Program-made: the position numbers and the translations under genes
Assembly (NCBI GenBank): GCA_022821065.1
Contig: JAJEEK010000008.1
Location: forward strand, 62,001-126,000
DNA length: 64,000 nt
DNA from: Candidatus Poribacteria bacterium
GTDB lineage: Bacteria; Poribacteria; WGA-4E; WGA-3G
Direction: 5' to 3'
Part shown: positions 41,300 through 49,774 of the stretch, one piece after another
Position numbering within the stretch: the first letter of the stretch is position 1
Layout of the letters: each line of letters starts with the position of its first letter
Notes under the pieces: generated by a model
Database searches by the model: none
What the model saw: the letters and a program-made list of their open reading frames with translations, nothing else
What the model was told of the DNA's origin: nothing

Positions 41300-41680
41300 A
41301 TGCAAAGGCACAAGCAGAGGGTGTCTCTGTCAACTACATTTGCATCACGCATGCGTTCTCAATTGAAAGTGCCTTCTGCATCGCTGATCCACGCTGCAAG
41401 ATTGGACGCGGCGCGAAGCGTCTCAAAATGGCGATGGACACTGCTTGGGGTGATGCTCAGTACCCCACCTGTACTCAATATCATTCTATTTGGTATAAGC
41501 GCGGTTGTCCTGAGTGTCTTAACCCCAACAATCGACCTATCTACGTCGGAACGACAAGAACGCTATTTCCGAAACCCTGCGTGCTACACTGCAGAATACC
41601 GGCACATTGCAAAACGATTACGGCGCCTGCGAACCTTCTATGGGTGGTTGGCTGGAGTTATTATTTTAAATCTCTTTTAA
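41300..41680 (+). CDS. Small membrane protein of unknown function
   Basis: About 126 residues with two hydrophobic stretches, WRWTLLGVMLSTPPVLNIIL through VVLSVLTP and a C-terminal WLAGVIILNLF. A basic segment YRHIAKRLRRLRTF lies between them. No family match is evident. The frame is favoured over the two other open frames in this stretch because it is hydrophobic in the expected way and ends 19 bases before the next gene. The start is uncertain (ATGs at 41276, 41300 and 41351, none with a good ribosome-binding site). Confidence 0.42.
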   Translation: MQRHKQRVSLSTTFASRMRSQLKVPSASLIHAARLDAARSVSKWRWTLLGVMLSTPPVLNIILFGISAVVLSVLTPTIDLSTSERQERYFRNPACYTAEYRHIAKRLRRLRTFYGWLAGVIILNLF

Positions 41681-41699
41681 ATGAAAAGGTAAAGAACGA

Positions 41700-42050
41700 A
41701 TGCCAGATGAACCGACCCCTTATAAAGATGTGGAAGACCAACTCATCTTACGGGATCACCTCGCTGCAGACCGAACGATCCTTGCCAACGAGCGAACTTT
41801 TCTCGCGTATATTCGTACGGCACTAACGCTGTTTGTCGCCGGTTTATCCTTTGTACATTTCAAAGACATCTTTAGCACGCAGGTCGCTATCTTTAGTTCA
41901 CATGTTGTTGAGGTCATCGGCATCGTCTTTATTCTACTCGGTATTGCTACCTTTTTTGTTGGGCTTGTGAGATACAGGCGTATGCGAACACTCATTTATA
42001 AAATCAAACAGGCGGAACTTAAAGAATTAGAGGAAAAAGAAATATCATGA
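41700..42050 (+). CDS. DUF202 family inner-membrane protein
   Basis: A 116-residue protein with the DUF202 signature LAADRTILANERTFLAYIRTALTL followed by two more hydrophobic segments, giving three membrane passes. Relatives include E. coli YidH and yeast-type small vacuolar proteins; function is unknown. It overlaps the next gene by 4 bases (ATGA). The small hydrophobic gene upstream may form a pair with it. Confidence 0.85.
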   Translation: MPDEPTPYKDVEDQLILRDHLAADRTILANERTFLAYIRTALTLFVAGLSFVHFKDIFSTQVAIFSSHVVEVIGIVFILLGIATFFVGLVRYRRMRTLIYKIKQAELKELEEKEIS

Positions 42051-43075
42051 AAATAAGAGAAGTCGTTGTAACCAGTCAGAACCAAGTCGAATTACAGACC
42101 AACGACATAGACGCGCCGGTGCTTGCTGCCGATGAGTTATTGATAGACACAGAATATACTTTTATTAGTAGTGGAACAGAACTCGCGAACTATACCGGCA
42201 GAGAACCAAAAGTTTTTCAAGAGGGTTCGTGGTGTGCCTATCCATGGCGTTCTGGCTATGCGAATGTCGGAATCGTACGCGAAATCGGTTCCGGCGTTAC
42301 CCGCGCGGCTGTTGGGGACCGCGTTTTTACTTATGGACGACACGCTTCAACGATCCGCTATTCGCAAGATCGGCTCGTCGCACCTGTTAAAGAAGCGGTA
42401 GACCCAGCAGTTATTGCAGCATCACGGATGGCGGGGGTTGCGATGACAGCGATCGTTGTCGGAGAAATCGGGACGAACCCGTGGGTCATCGTTTTCGGAT
42501 TGGGACTCGTCGGGAATCTGGCATCGCAGATGTTTCAGATTCACGGTTGCCGCGTCATCGGCGTTGATCCGGTAGCAGCGCGGCGTAAACTGGCGCAGTG
42601 CTGCGGGATTGAAGCCACCGTCGGTGGAACCGCTGATGAGGCACAAGCACAGATACAGGAAATCACGGGCGGTGAACTCGGCGATATTACTGTTGATGCG
42701 GTGGGACATAGTGGGGTCGTTATGCAGGCACTCCGTGCGACTGCTAACTATGGGCAGATCATCATTCTTGGGTCGCCGCGTGTCTCGGTACATGGAGATT
42801 TGACTGAACTGCTATCCGACACGCATCTACGCTGGATTACGATCCGCGGCGCATTAGAGTGGTGCGTGCCAATGTATCCAGACATCGGCAACCGAACGTC
42901 TCAATGGAGCAAACAACAGACTATTTTTGATTGGATGGCGCGCGGGCAGCTACACGTCGAACCGTTAATCTCGCACCGCCTCAAACCCGAAAATATTAAA
43001 CAGGCTTACGACGGTCTCCTGAATGAACCCAATGTATATACAGGGGTTGTTTTAGATTGGAAATCCTCGTCTTAG
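42047..43075 (+). CDS. Zinc-type alcohol dehydrogenase-like protein (MDR)
   Basis: A 342-residue medium-chain dehydrogenase/reductase. The GroES-like domain runs to about 150 (SSGTELANYTG, YANVGIVREIG, AAVGDRVFTYG) and the Rossmann domain carries VFGLGLVGNLASQMFQIHG near 150 and RVIGVDP. The catalytic-zinc cysteine and histidine of true alcohol dehydrogenases are absent: positions read SSGTEL and RHASTIR, so it is probably a zinc-independent or sugar-type MDR. It is coupled to the DUF202 gene. A second, related dehydrogenase is at 49816. Confidence 0.83.
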   Translation: MKIREVVVTSQNQVELQTNDIDAPVLAADELLIDTEYTFISSGTELANYTGREPKVFQEGSWCAYPWRSGYANVGIVREIGSGVTRAAVGDRVFTYGRHASTIRYSQDRLVAPVKEAVDPAVIAASRMAGVAMTAIVVGEIGTNPWVIVFGLGLVGNLASQMFQIHGCRVIGVDPVAARRKLAQCCGIEATVGGTADEAQAQIQEITGGELGDITVDAVGHSGVVMQALRATANYGQIIILGSPRVSVHGDLTELLSDTHLRWITIRGALEWCVPMYPDIGNRTSQWSKQQTIFDWMARGQLHVEPLISHRLKPENIKQAYDGLLNEPNVYTGVVLDWKSSS

Positions 43076-43085
43076 TAGGGACGAC

Positions 43086-43106
43086 TGGAAACCGTAAATG
43101 TTTCCA
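43086..43106. repeat. Intergenic palindrome
   Basis: TGGAAAC (43086-43092) pairs with GTTTCCA (43100-43106) after the GTAGGGACG that overlaps the dehydrogenase stop. Same GTAGG-plus-stem format as the other palindromes. Confidence 0.5.
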
Positions 43107-43120
43107 ACCCAATGGACTGA

Positions 43121-43203
43121 ATCAGAAACCTGCCCGAAACGAAGTGCAGGGCAGCCCAGGGGACCATAGTTTAAAAAACAGCCCAGGAGCAATAGTTTAA
43201 AAA
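43121..43203 (+). other. Hairpin leader and tandem repeat upstream of the WD40 gene
   Basis: CTGCCC (43130-43135) pairs with GGGCAG (43149-43154) around a 13-base loop GAAACGAAGTGCA. A unit CAGCCCAGG...ATAGTTTAAAAA follows and is duplicated in tandem (43152-43178 and 43179-43203), ending directly at the start codon. The same hairpin plan, with compensating changes and the same CCATAGTT tail, is at 18011-18060. Confidence 0.65.
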
Positions 43204-44097
43204 ATGGAAAAAACAGACCTGTTTCAAAATTACATCGAATCTGAGTTACCACCCGGACTGAAGGCGCGGCTCGAAAAAAAGCAAGTGACAGACATCGCGT
43301 TCTCGCCAGACGGCACACGCATCGCTGCAGGTGGCGATGGACGCATCTGGATATATGATACCGCCAGTGGCTCACAATTTGCCATGCTCTCAGGCTATAC
43401 GGAACGGATACGCGCGTTGGCGTTTGCACCGGATAACTCGCTGCTTGCGAGTGGGAGTGAAGATAATACACTCCGATTGTGGGATACTGAGACGGCTCGT
43501 GAGGTGCTGACACTCGCTGGCAATTCCAATTTGGTGCAAGCGTTAGCGTCTTCATCACCCGACGGTGTGCCGTTGCCGGGGTGGGACCCGCGGACGGAAC
43601 GGTTGCTTGCGACGCCCGCTGAAGCACCCGGACGCATTCGGAGTTTAGCATTCTCCCCGGATGGTGCAACGCTTGCAAGTGGCAGTGGTGACGGCAAAAT
43701 TCGGTTGTGGGAAGTCGAAACCGGGCGGCTCCTGTCAACATTCTCAGCACACGATGGACTTGTTTTGGCGTTGGAATTTTCGCCACAAGGGAAGTCGCTG
43801 GCAAGTGGTGGTTCGGATACACTCGTTCGATTGTGGGATATGGGCGATAAGCATCTGATTTCGCTCTTAAGAGGACATACCGACTCGGTCAGTGCACTGA
43901 CATTTTCTGGTGATGGCGAATTGCTTGTGAGTGGTGGAAGAGACCGGCACCTTCAGGTATGGGATGTCGGTACGGATGCCCTAATTTCGTCATTTCCGAT
44001 AGCGGAAGGTGCCGTCCAAGAATTAGTGTTTTCAGAAGATGATACCAAACTGATATGTATAACACACGGTGGCCCGCTTCTTATACGAGACCGATAA
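43204..44097 (+). CDS. WD40 repeat protein
   Basis: A 297-residue protein of seven-bladed beta-propeller type; WD40 units are visible as IAFSPDGTRIAAGGDGRIWIYD, ALAFAPDNSLLASGSEDNTLRLWD, SLAFSPDGATLASGSGDGKIRLWE and LEFSPQGKSLASGGSDTLVRLWD. No catalytic domain, signal peptide or membrane segment is present, so it should be cytosolic or partner-bound. It is the first of two WD40 genes; the second overlaps or starts just after it. Scaffold roles are typical for such proteins. The hairpin leader just upstream may regulate it. Confidence 0.85.
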   Translation: MEKTDLFQNYIESELPPGLKARLEKKQVTDIAFSPDGTRIAAGGDGRIWIYDTASGSQFAMLSGYTERIRALAFAPDNSLLASGSEDNTLRLWDTETAREVLTLAGNSNLVQALASSSPDGVPLPGWDPRTERLLATPAEAPGRIRSLAFSPDGATLASGSGDGKIRLWEVETGRLLSTFSAHDGLVLALEFSPQGKSLASGGSDTLVRLWDMGDKHLISLLRGHTDSVSALTFSGDGELLVSGGRDRHLQVWDVGTDALISSFPIAEGAVQELVFSEDDTKLICITHGGPLLIRDR

Positions 44098-44119
44098 GCC
44101 TGTAGCGCGTTCGGGGGCG

Positions 44120-45496
44120 ATGAATATGAGAACGAGGCGACGATTACACGAACATATCAAATGGGGTCCGAAGGGTCGGCTGCCCGGGCAGCGACTGAAA
44201 AGGAAAACGTTGCTCCTTGCCTCTATTGTATTGGTAGTAGCATTCGATTGGTTTTTTATCGTCGTCGGAATAGAGGTTATTCTGCCGCATGTTTTAGATA
44301 TGCAACCACCGTATCTACCAAAGAAATATGCCCAAGCGTACACGCACGTAACAACACTCCGAGATGAATCCGAACCGAACTTACCGGACGAGATTTATAC
44401 GATCGCGTTTTCACCAGATGCGAAAACATTAGCGACAGGTATCGCTCAAGAGGTGCGTCTATGGCATATAGATACCGGTAGGTTAGTGTCTACCTTTAAA
44501 GGACACTCCGATCCAGTCAATGCTGTAGCGTTTTCACCGGATGCGAAAACAGTCGCAAGTGTGAGTAGAGATAGAGAACTGAGTGGCATCCACTCGACAA
44601 CAGTATGGGATCCGTCGGCGAAAATACAAAAAATAGCACATTATCAGATGGCATCTTATACAATTCGGTTGTGGGATATCAAAACAGCCGCTGCACGATG
44701 GACCTTTACAGCGTCGCTTTCGCCGCCGACTGCGTTAGCGTTCTCTCCGGATAGTACGAAACTCCTCATTGCCAGTCAGATGGGTATTATTGATGTGTAT
44801 GATAGTGCTACCGGTCGCCGCGAGTTGAACGACTTCGGTTTGTTTGTACACGATAGGATTCTTAACAGGATCGGAACAATCGCGTTTGCTGCTTCACCAG
44901 GGGACAAAATTATTACGCGTTGGATTTGGAAAACTGACGACTTCATGCCGAGTCGAATTCCAAGGACGGAAGTTCCGCGTCATTTTTCGCTTGTACAGTG
45001 GTTCACACATTTCAGGTTTGTAGCCGAACCCGGAATTGGGCTGAATAGGGGCCCCAGCGAAGCACTGTCCTTTCTTATACCGGACACTTATCGGGTTAGT
45101 GCGCTGGCGTTTTCACCCGTCAGTAAAATTCTCGCAAGTGGCGGTAGAGGCAGAGAAATCCGGTTATACGATAATAATAATGGGAAAATTCAGTTATGGG
45201 ATGCCGACACCGGTCACCTACTTCACACCTTCAATAGTCCTGGTGGATGGGTGCATCTATTAACTTTTTCCCCAGACGGTAAAATGCTTGCCAGTACAGG
45301 CAAACATTTGCGGCGGAACACGATTTTTATTTGGGATGTGGAAAATCGGCGGCTACTCACTACCATTAACGTAGCCGATGTAGGTCAGAAGGGCGTGCTG
45401 ACTTTGAAATTTGCCCCTGATAGTATCACACTCGCCAGTGGTCACGCTAACGGAACCGTACAGATTTGGGATATAACGGGAAGGACAAACAGATAA
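44120..45496 (+). CDS. Membrane-anchored WD40 repeat protein
   Basis: About 458 residues with a basic N-terminus, one membrane segment (TLLLASIVLVVAFDWFFIVV, about 29-48 of this start) and a propeller outside, with WD40 units such as IAFSPDAKTLATGIAQEVRLWH, VAFSPDAKTVASVS, LAFSPVSKILASGGRGREIRLYD and LKFAPDSITLASGHANGTVQIWD. I start at the ATG at 44120; the longer open frame (from 44069) overlaps the previous gene and has no ribosome-binding site. It probably acts with the soluble WD40 protein. The pair resembles nothing I recognise as a named system. Confidence 0.78.
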   Translation: MNMRTRRRLHEHIKWGPKGRLPGQRLKRKTLLLASIVLVVAFDWFFIVVGIEVILPHVLDMQPPYLPKKYAQAYTHVTTLRDESEPNLPDEIYTIAFSPDAKTLATGIAQEVRLWHIDTGRLVSTFKGHSDPVNAVAFSPDAKTVASVSRDRELSGIHSTTVWDPSAKIQKIAHYQMASYTIRLWDIKTAAARWTFTASLSPPTALAFSPDSTKLLIASQMGIIDVYDSATGRRELNDFGLFVHDRILNRIGTIAFAASPGDKIITRWIWKTDDFMPSRIPRTEVPRHFSLVQWFTHFRFVAEPGIGLNRGPSEALSFLIPDTYRVSALAFSPVSKILASGGRGREIRLYDNNNGKIQLWDADTGHLLHTFNSPGGWVHLLTFSPDGKMLASTGKHLRRNTIFIWDVENRRLLTTINVADVGQKGVLTLKFAPDSITLASGHANGTVQIWDITGRTNR

Positions 45497-45521
45497 AACG
45501 AAGTCTGAGAGGAACTGAACA

Positions 45522-46343
45522 ATGATTGGTATCTCTTATCATGCTGGCGGGATGAAAGACATTCCGCTACAAGAAGTTATCACGATTCTCGCCGATACCG
45601 GCTACGATGCGATTGAAATGATGTGCGGTCCTGAGGCGCATATCCCTTCCGGCGAAGTCACAGACAATTTGCTTAAAGATGTCAAAACGATGGTATCTGA
45701 CAGCGGATTAAAGGTGTCCGTCATCAATCCGTTTACTGGAGGCGGTCTATACCAACTGGCGGTGGCGGATCAGCAAAGCGCAGTCGACCACTACGCGCTT
45801 CTTCAAGATGTAGCAGTCGCACTGGGGGCGGGAGGCGTCAATTTCCTCACCGGTTATGGCGGCGACAAAGGCGACGCGTTCGCGTGGCGACTCCTTGTGG
45901 ATGTGCTGAAACCGATCTGTCGCCGTGCCGAAGAATTTGGTATCACCATGAACATCCACAATCACGAGGCAACGACGATTGATGCGTCCGCAAAAGTTAC
46001 GCTCTTGATTGAACACGTCGGATCCGATGCCCTGAAGTCGCTCAATGACATCACTAATTTCTATCATCTCGGTGAGGACATCGCTGAGGTTACTGAAAGA
46101 CTGGGACCGCTGACTGCACATTGCCACGTCAAAGGCGTGACAGGTATGTATCCCTACAGTACGTTTCTCATTCCGGGTGAGGAGGGGGATACGTTGGATT
46201 TTCGGACCTTTGCGGCGAGTTTAGGAAAAGTGGGATACGATAAGTATATCTCGGTAGAAACATTTCCGCACATGCGGATGGAGAAGGCACAGATTGCTTA
46301 CGACATGATGGCGGGTACGTTAAACGAGTTAGGTTTGCGCTAA
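45522..46343 (+). CDS. Sugar phosphate isomerase/epimerase-like TIM barrel
   Basis: A 273-residue AP-endonuclease-2/xylose-isomerase-like barrel. It begins MIGISYHAGGMKDIPLQEV, and ligand residues are visible in TMNIHNHEATTI (near 145), SLNDITNFYHLG (near 180), AHCHVKGVTG (near 205) and YISVETFPHMRME (near 250). It lies directly after the WD40 genes; GAGAGGAACTGAACA precedes the ATG. It is a different subgroup from the one at 31822. Substrate unknown; enzymes of this type act on sugars or hydroxypyruvate. Confidence 0.8.
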   Translation: MIGISYHAGGMKDIPLQEVITILADTGYDAIEMMCGPEAHIPSGEVTDNLLKDVKTMVSDSGLKVSVINPFTGGGLYQLAVADQQSAVDHYALLQDVAVALGAGGVNFLTGYGGDKGDAFAWRLLVDVLKPICRRAEEFGITMNIHNHEATTIDASAKVTLLIEHVGSDALKSLNDITNFYHLGEDIAEVTERLGPLTAHCHVKGVTGMYPYSTFLIPGEEGDTLDFRTFAASLGKVGYDKYISVETFPHMRMEKAQIAYDMMAGTLNELGLR

Positions 46344-46350
46344 GCGTGGG

Positions 46351-46373
46351 AGGCGCGGTTTCTAACCGCGCCT
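46351..46373. repeat. Intergenic palindrome, 10-bp stem
   Basis: AGGCGCGGTT (46351-46360) and AACCGCGCCT (46364-46373) are perfectly complementary around TCT, then ACA. It lies between convergent genes and may terminate both. Member of the variable-arm family. Confidence 0.7.
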
Positions 46374-46386
46374 ACAAGATCATGAA

Positions 46387-47178
46387 TTAATTCGCCTCTA
46401 ACGCCTTGATGCCGGGCCAATCTCGCCACATATCATCATTTGGCGGTTCTTCCTGTGTCCGATCCAACTCAGTCTTTCGGAAATCGTATAGGACAGCCTG
46501 CCGAATTTGCTGCGAGTAGTTATGTCCAGCGGCATGCCCGATACGATGATGCCAGAAGACGACATCGCCTGCGTTGCCGTAGCATTCAACCCCCGGACCT
46601 CTGCTGATGCGCTCGCGATCGACATCATATTGAGGTGTCGGCTCGTTTTTGTATTGGGAATAGTAATCGTAATAGAAGACCTGATGGCTCCCTGGCCAGA
46701 CGGTAAATCCGCCGCCTTCTGGTGGTACATCGTCGATATAGCCAACTGCACCGAGATGGAACGGATGAGCGTCGACATGGCATCCGATTGACTTCTTTGG
46801 AACATCGCCGTAGGGTAGCGTGCAGTAAATACCGCGTACACGTTGCGGTTGCACCAGATTCCCTTCGCCTAACAGCTGCTCCGCCATCCGCCAGACGTTC
46901 GGATCCGTCGCCAGAAGTTGAACCATCCAATCTTCTCCACCGGGTTCCCGGAAATTCCAGCGAAAACCGCGCCGATTGTTGCTTTTGTCGATGTTTTCCT
47001 CTTCAGGCGTGAAGGGACCTACCCAAGTTTCCGGATCCTCACGTTTGCGTCCTTCCGGGGCACCGTCCCAAAGCCTTGTCCGCGCCCGTTCCATTAATTC
47101 CGGGTTAAGGACGTTCCGTTTCACCAAATATCCCTCAGTTTTGAAAAATTCGATGTCTTTCTGTGTAAGTTCAACCAT
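46387..47178 (-). CDS. Phytanoyl-CoA dioxygenase family protein
   Basis: A 263-residue Fe(II)/2-oxoglutarate dioxygenase of the PhyH family. The HxD iron motif is intact here as CHVDAHPFH, the distal histidine and arginine are in WHHRIGHAAGHNYSQQIRQA, and GGGFTVWPGSHQVF marks the double-stranded helix. I start at 47178 (MVELTQKDIEFFKTEGY) because AAGGA lies upstream; an earlier ATG at 47208 is possible. It is the second PhyH in the window but not close to the first. Substrate unknown. Confidence 0.88.
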   Translation of the reverse strand: MVELTQKDIEFFKTEGYLVKRNVLNPELMERARTRLWDGAPEGRKREDPETWVGPFTPEEENIDKSNNRRGFRWNFREPGGEDWMVQLLATDPNVWRMAEQLLGEGNLVQPQRVRGIYCTLPYGDVPKKSIGCHVDAHPFHLGAVGYIDDVPPEGGGFTVWPGSHQVFYYDYYSQYKNEPTPQYDVDRERISRGPGVECYGNAGDVVFWHHRIGHAAGHNYSQQIRQAVLYDFRKTELDRTQEEPPNDDMWRDWPGIKALEAN

Positions 47179-47502
47179 TTTTTCTGATTCCTTGCGGTTA
47201 AATGACATGAGTTTGTGCTTTAACGCACTTTACACTATGAAGACGAAGCGTTGGATAACCTTAAATGGACTTCAGATTTCACGTGCCTTTTTCAAATCCG
47301 CTATATTGGAAAAGAAACAAGCACATTCTTCCAATTACATTTCAAGAATTTTAAGAGAATTTAACGATTATTTCAAGGAAAAGTGACAAATTTTTGACAG
47401 GTAGCACCGTTTTAGGAGCCAAAAACGAGAGAGCAGCCCGTAACAGCGAAGATACAAAAACTAAAAATTGTAAAAAGAGCAGAGGTATGATATAATAAAA
47501 CT
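47179..47502. other. Divergent intergenic region
   Basis: This 324-base AT-rich gap separates the PhyH gene (minus) from the SMR-like gene (plus). Apart from the promoter at 47468-47496 and a possible minus-strand TTGAAA/TAAAAT pair near 47350-47380 I see no gene, RNA or repeat. Confidence 0.45.
47468..47496 (+). promoter_or_regulatory. Promoter of the SMR-like gene, giving a leaderless transcript
   Basis: TTGTAA (47468-47473), a 17-base spacer and TATAAT (47491-47496) end only six bases before the ATG at 47503. There is no Shine-Dalgarno between them, so the transcript would begin at the start codon. Confidence 0.6.
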
Positions 47503-47871
47503 ATGAAAGACTTTATATTGTTATTTTTCAACGTTCTACTCACCGTGATTGGACAAATCCTGTTCAAACACGGTATGAATACAGTCGGGCGCGTCAATAG
47601 CATTCAAGACGTATTCGGAAAATTAACACAGGCATTCCTAAACCCCTATATTCTTAGTGGGATTGCAATATACGGCTTTACAACGCTCGTTTGGCTGGTC
47701 ATCCTATCGCGTGTTAAACTGAGTATTGCGTATCCGTTGTTAAGTTCGGGGTATGTGCTGTCTATCCTGTTTTCTTGGCTACTGTTCAAAGAATCGATCC
47801 CTAAGATTCGTATCATCGGTGCTATAATCATCTGTATTGGTGTCTATCTCGTCGCACAAGGAGAGTCTTAA
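47503..47871 (+). CDS. Small multidrug resistance-type four-TM transporter
   Basis: A 122-residue protein with four hydrophobic segments (about 4-22, 44-64, 72-90 and 97-117), the EmrE/SugE layout. LLTVIGQILFKHG has a glutamine at the place of the essential glutamate in helix 1 of EmrE (E14), and IAIYGFTTLVWLVILSRVKLSIAYPLLS resembles helices 2-3. The pattern also fits the ArnE/undecaprenyl-phosphate-aminoarabinose flippase type, so drug export is not certain. It is probably read with the next gene. Confidence 0.75.
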   Translation: MKDFILLFFNVLLTVIGQILFKHGMNTVGRVNSIQDVFGKLTQAFLNPYILSGIAIYGFTTLVWLVILSRVKLSIAYPLLSSGYVLSILFSWLLFKESIPKIRIIGAIIICIGVYLVAQGES

Positions 47872-47874
47872 TCA

Positions 47875-48333
47875 ATGGCAGTGGCAGTAGATACTCACGT
47901 TGAACCCAGGAGTTCTCGGAATACCGACGGTGAACCTAAGGCGACTCGCTCTTATGTTGCGATGCTGTTGTCGGTCATACTTCCTGGACTCGGTCAATTA
48001 TACTTAAGGCATTTCCTGAAGGCATTTCTCATCTTTTTAGGGTTCGCATCGGCACTCGGTATTGTCTATCTCAATTCAATGCCAGTAGAGGATTTGCGTG
48101 ATTTAACCCGCTTTAAACCGCTAACGAAAACGGAGACGACAGAAGCAGATACAGAAAATACTGAAAAGCCTCCCGGTTACGCAATTCATATCTGGACTTT
48201 TGATGATGGCGAGAAGTTAATGTATCGACCTTCTTGGAAACTAAAGATGAGTGGAATGATTCAAGGCGGTTTATGTTGGCTCTATGCAATCGGCGATGGT
48301 TGGCGCGGAAGACGTGGAAGACGTAGGCGCTGA
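47875..48333 (+). CDS. Small membrane protein with TM2-like segment
   Basis: A 152-residue protein with SYVAMLLSVILPGLGQLYLRHFLKAFLIFLGF, the hydrophobic GLGQxY..K pattern of TM2/DUF5683-type domains, around residues 27-65. A second hydrophobic segment near 115-130 and a basic C-terminus (GDGWRGRRGRRRR) follow. No function can be assigned. It begins three bases after the SMR-like gene. Likely inner-membrane. Confidence 0.65.
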   Translation: MAVAVDTHVEPRSSRNTDGEPKATRSYVAMLLSVILPGLGQLYLRHFLKAFLIFLGFASALGIVYLNSMPVEDLRDLTRFKPLTKTETTEADTENTEKPPGYAIHIWTFDDGEKLMYRPSWKLKMSGMIQGGLCWLYAIGDGWRGRRGRRRR

Positions 48334-48349
48334 TCAAAGATATTTTATG

Positions 48350-48416
48350 GTAGGAGCGAGTGTTTTGCTTAAGAAACGCCCCAGCAAAAACGGTGTTTTT
48401 TGTCGCTCGCGATCCC
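48350..48416. repeat. REP-like element, expanded copy
   Basis: GTAGGAGCGAG (48350-48360) and CGCTCGCGATCCC (48404-48416) form arms around a 43-base middle. The arms match those of the repeat at 1031-1057. The insert makes this copy about twice as long. Confidence 0.6.
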
Positions 48417-48427
48417 AAACTTTTTTT

Positions 48428-49774
48428 ATGAACATCAAAAGCAATTTTCCCGCAATCATCGTGTGTACACTCATCCTTGTTGTTTTAGCGCTTGGGTGTC
48501 AAGATAATAGGGCCGCCCTGAAAGAGATTGAAGAGCAGTTGGCGGGAGGAACGCCGCAAGCGGCAGTTGAAGGCTTAGAAGCGTTTATCGAAACTGCACC
48601 TGAGGATCCGAAGGCACGGTTATTGCTCGGAAAAGCCTACAATGCGTTAGGACGTTACAACGATGCAGTCGAGCAGCTCCAAAAGGCATCGCAGCTTTAT
48701 GCCGCGCAACCCCAGGAACGCACCGCTGCACGCTTTGAATTGGCGCGGACCTACCTGAGATTCGGCGATAGAACTTCCGCCTTTCGGGTGCTTAGGCTTA
48801 TTCAGCGCAGCACTTCAGATCCAGAAACGCTGCACAAAATCATTGACCTTGTAGGAGATCGCTATCGGACAAAACGGTTGACACACGGCGATTCGGATAA
48901 CTATTCGCCGACCTTCTCACCGGATGGCACACAGATCGCCTTCGCATCTTTCCGAGCCGACAACGGCGAAATCTATTTGATGGATCTGAATGGACGCATC
49001 CGCCAGCGTGTAACTTACACAACGGATTTCAACGACAGTTCGCCAGCGTTCCTCACGACACCCAACTATCTCTTTTATAGCAGTGAACCGAAATCCTCTC
49101 GCGATGTCAAAGTCATCATCCAGAGTAGTGGTTCCACACCGATCTACGCTGGATTCAGCCTGACGCATATTCATAGTAAAATCACACGACAGGTTTTACC
49201 GGTGACCTTCGGCGCGCGTGCGCCGCGCACCTCACCAGCAGGCAATCAGATTGTCTATGAATCCAATGCAGATGGAAACTTGGAATTATACTTGCTCGAT
49301 TTGGATGGTGTCGATTTCGCGCAGTTCATGCCAGAGGACATTGAACACAAACGTATTACTTTCAATGAAACCGATGACGGCAGCCCTACATTTTTTCCCG
49401 ATGGAAAACGGATTATGTTTGTGTCGTCCCGGAATGAGGTGAATCAACTCTACACCGTGGATATTAACGGACAAAACGAGATGCATTTCAATCCGAACCG
49501 TTACGATTGCTACAACCCGACTATATCGCCTGATGGTAAGACGATTGCTTATGTTTCCGCGAGGGATGGTGATTGGGAGATTTATCTTATTGATGCTGAC
49601 GGCAAGAACGAGAGGCGTGTAACGAACGACATCGGCAGATCGATTCAACCCGCCTTTTCACCTGACGGACGGCACCTCGTGTTTGTCTCTGACAGAAGTG
49701 ATACCTTTCATATCTATATGATGTCCTTTGACGAACCGGTTACGCGTGAAGATTTAGCGAAACGTTTGCAGTAG
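48428..49774 (+). CDS. Lipoprotein with TPR and TolB-like propeller domains
   Basis: A 448-residue lipoprotein (lipobox VLALGC near residue 20) with TPR-like helices at about 30-140 and six PD40/TolB-like propeller units after that (SPTFSPDGTQIAFASFRADN, SPTFFPDGKRIMFVSSRNE, NPTISPDGKTIAYVSARDGDW and so on). Such proteins work in the periplasm, often as scaffolds beside the outer membrane. I start at 48428 because the longer open frame (from 48284) runs through the REP-like repeat and overlaps the previous gene. Not the housekeeping TolB, which lacks TPRs. Confidence 0.8.
   Translation: MNIKSNFPAIIVCTLILVVLALGCQDNRAALKEIEEQLAGGTPQAAVEGLEAFIETAPEDPKARLLLGKAYNALGRYNDAVEQLQKASQLYAAQPQERTAARFELARTYLRFGDRTSAFRVLRLIQRSTSDPETLHKIIDLVGDRYRTKRLTHGDSDNYSPTFSPDGTQIAFASFRADNGEIYLMDLNGRIRQRVTYTTDFNDSSPAFLTTPNYLFYSSEPKSSRDVKVIIQSSGSTPIYAGFSLTHIHSKITRQVLPVTFGARAPRTSPAGNQIVYESNADGNLELYLLDLDGVDFAQFMPEDIEHKRITFNETDDGSPTFFPDGKRIMFVSSRNEVNQLYTVDINGQNEMHFNPNRYDCYNPTISPDGKTIAYVSARDGDWEIYLIDADGKNERRVTNDIGRSIQPAFSPDGRHLVFVSDRSDTFHIYMMSFDEPVTREDLAKRLQ

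Noticed and set aside
41428-41826. Cys-containing open frame overlapping the small membrane protein and DUF202 genes
   Set aside because: It overlaps the well-supported DUF202 gene and shows no coherent family pattern.
47394-47422. TTGACA at 47394-47399 as a promoter for the SMR-like gene
   Set aside because: No -10 hexamer lies at a suitable distance; the TTGTAA/TATAAT pair nearer the gene is better.
48284-48427. N-terminal extension of the TPR/TolB-like lipoprotein
   Set aside because: It overlaps the previous gene and a REP-like repeat, and the lipobox would then be internal.
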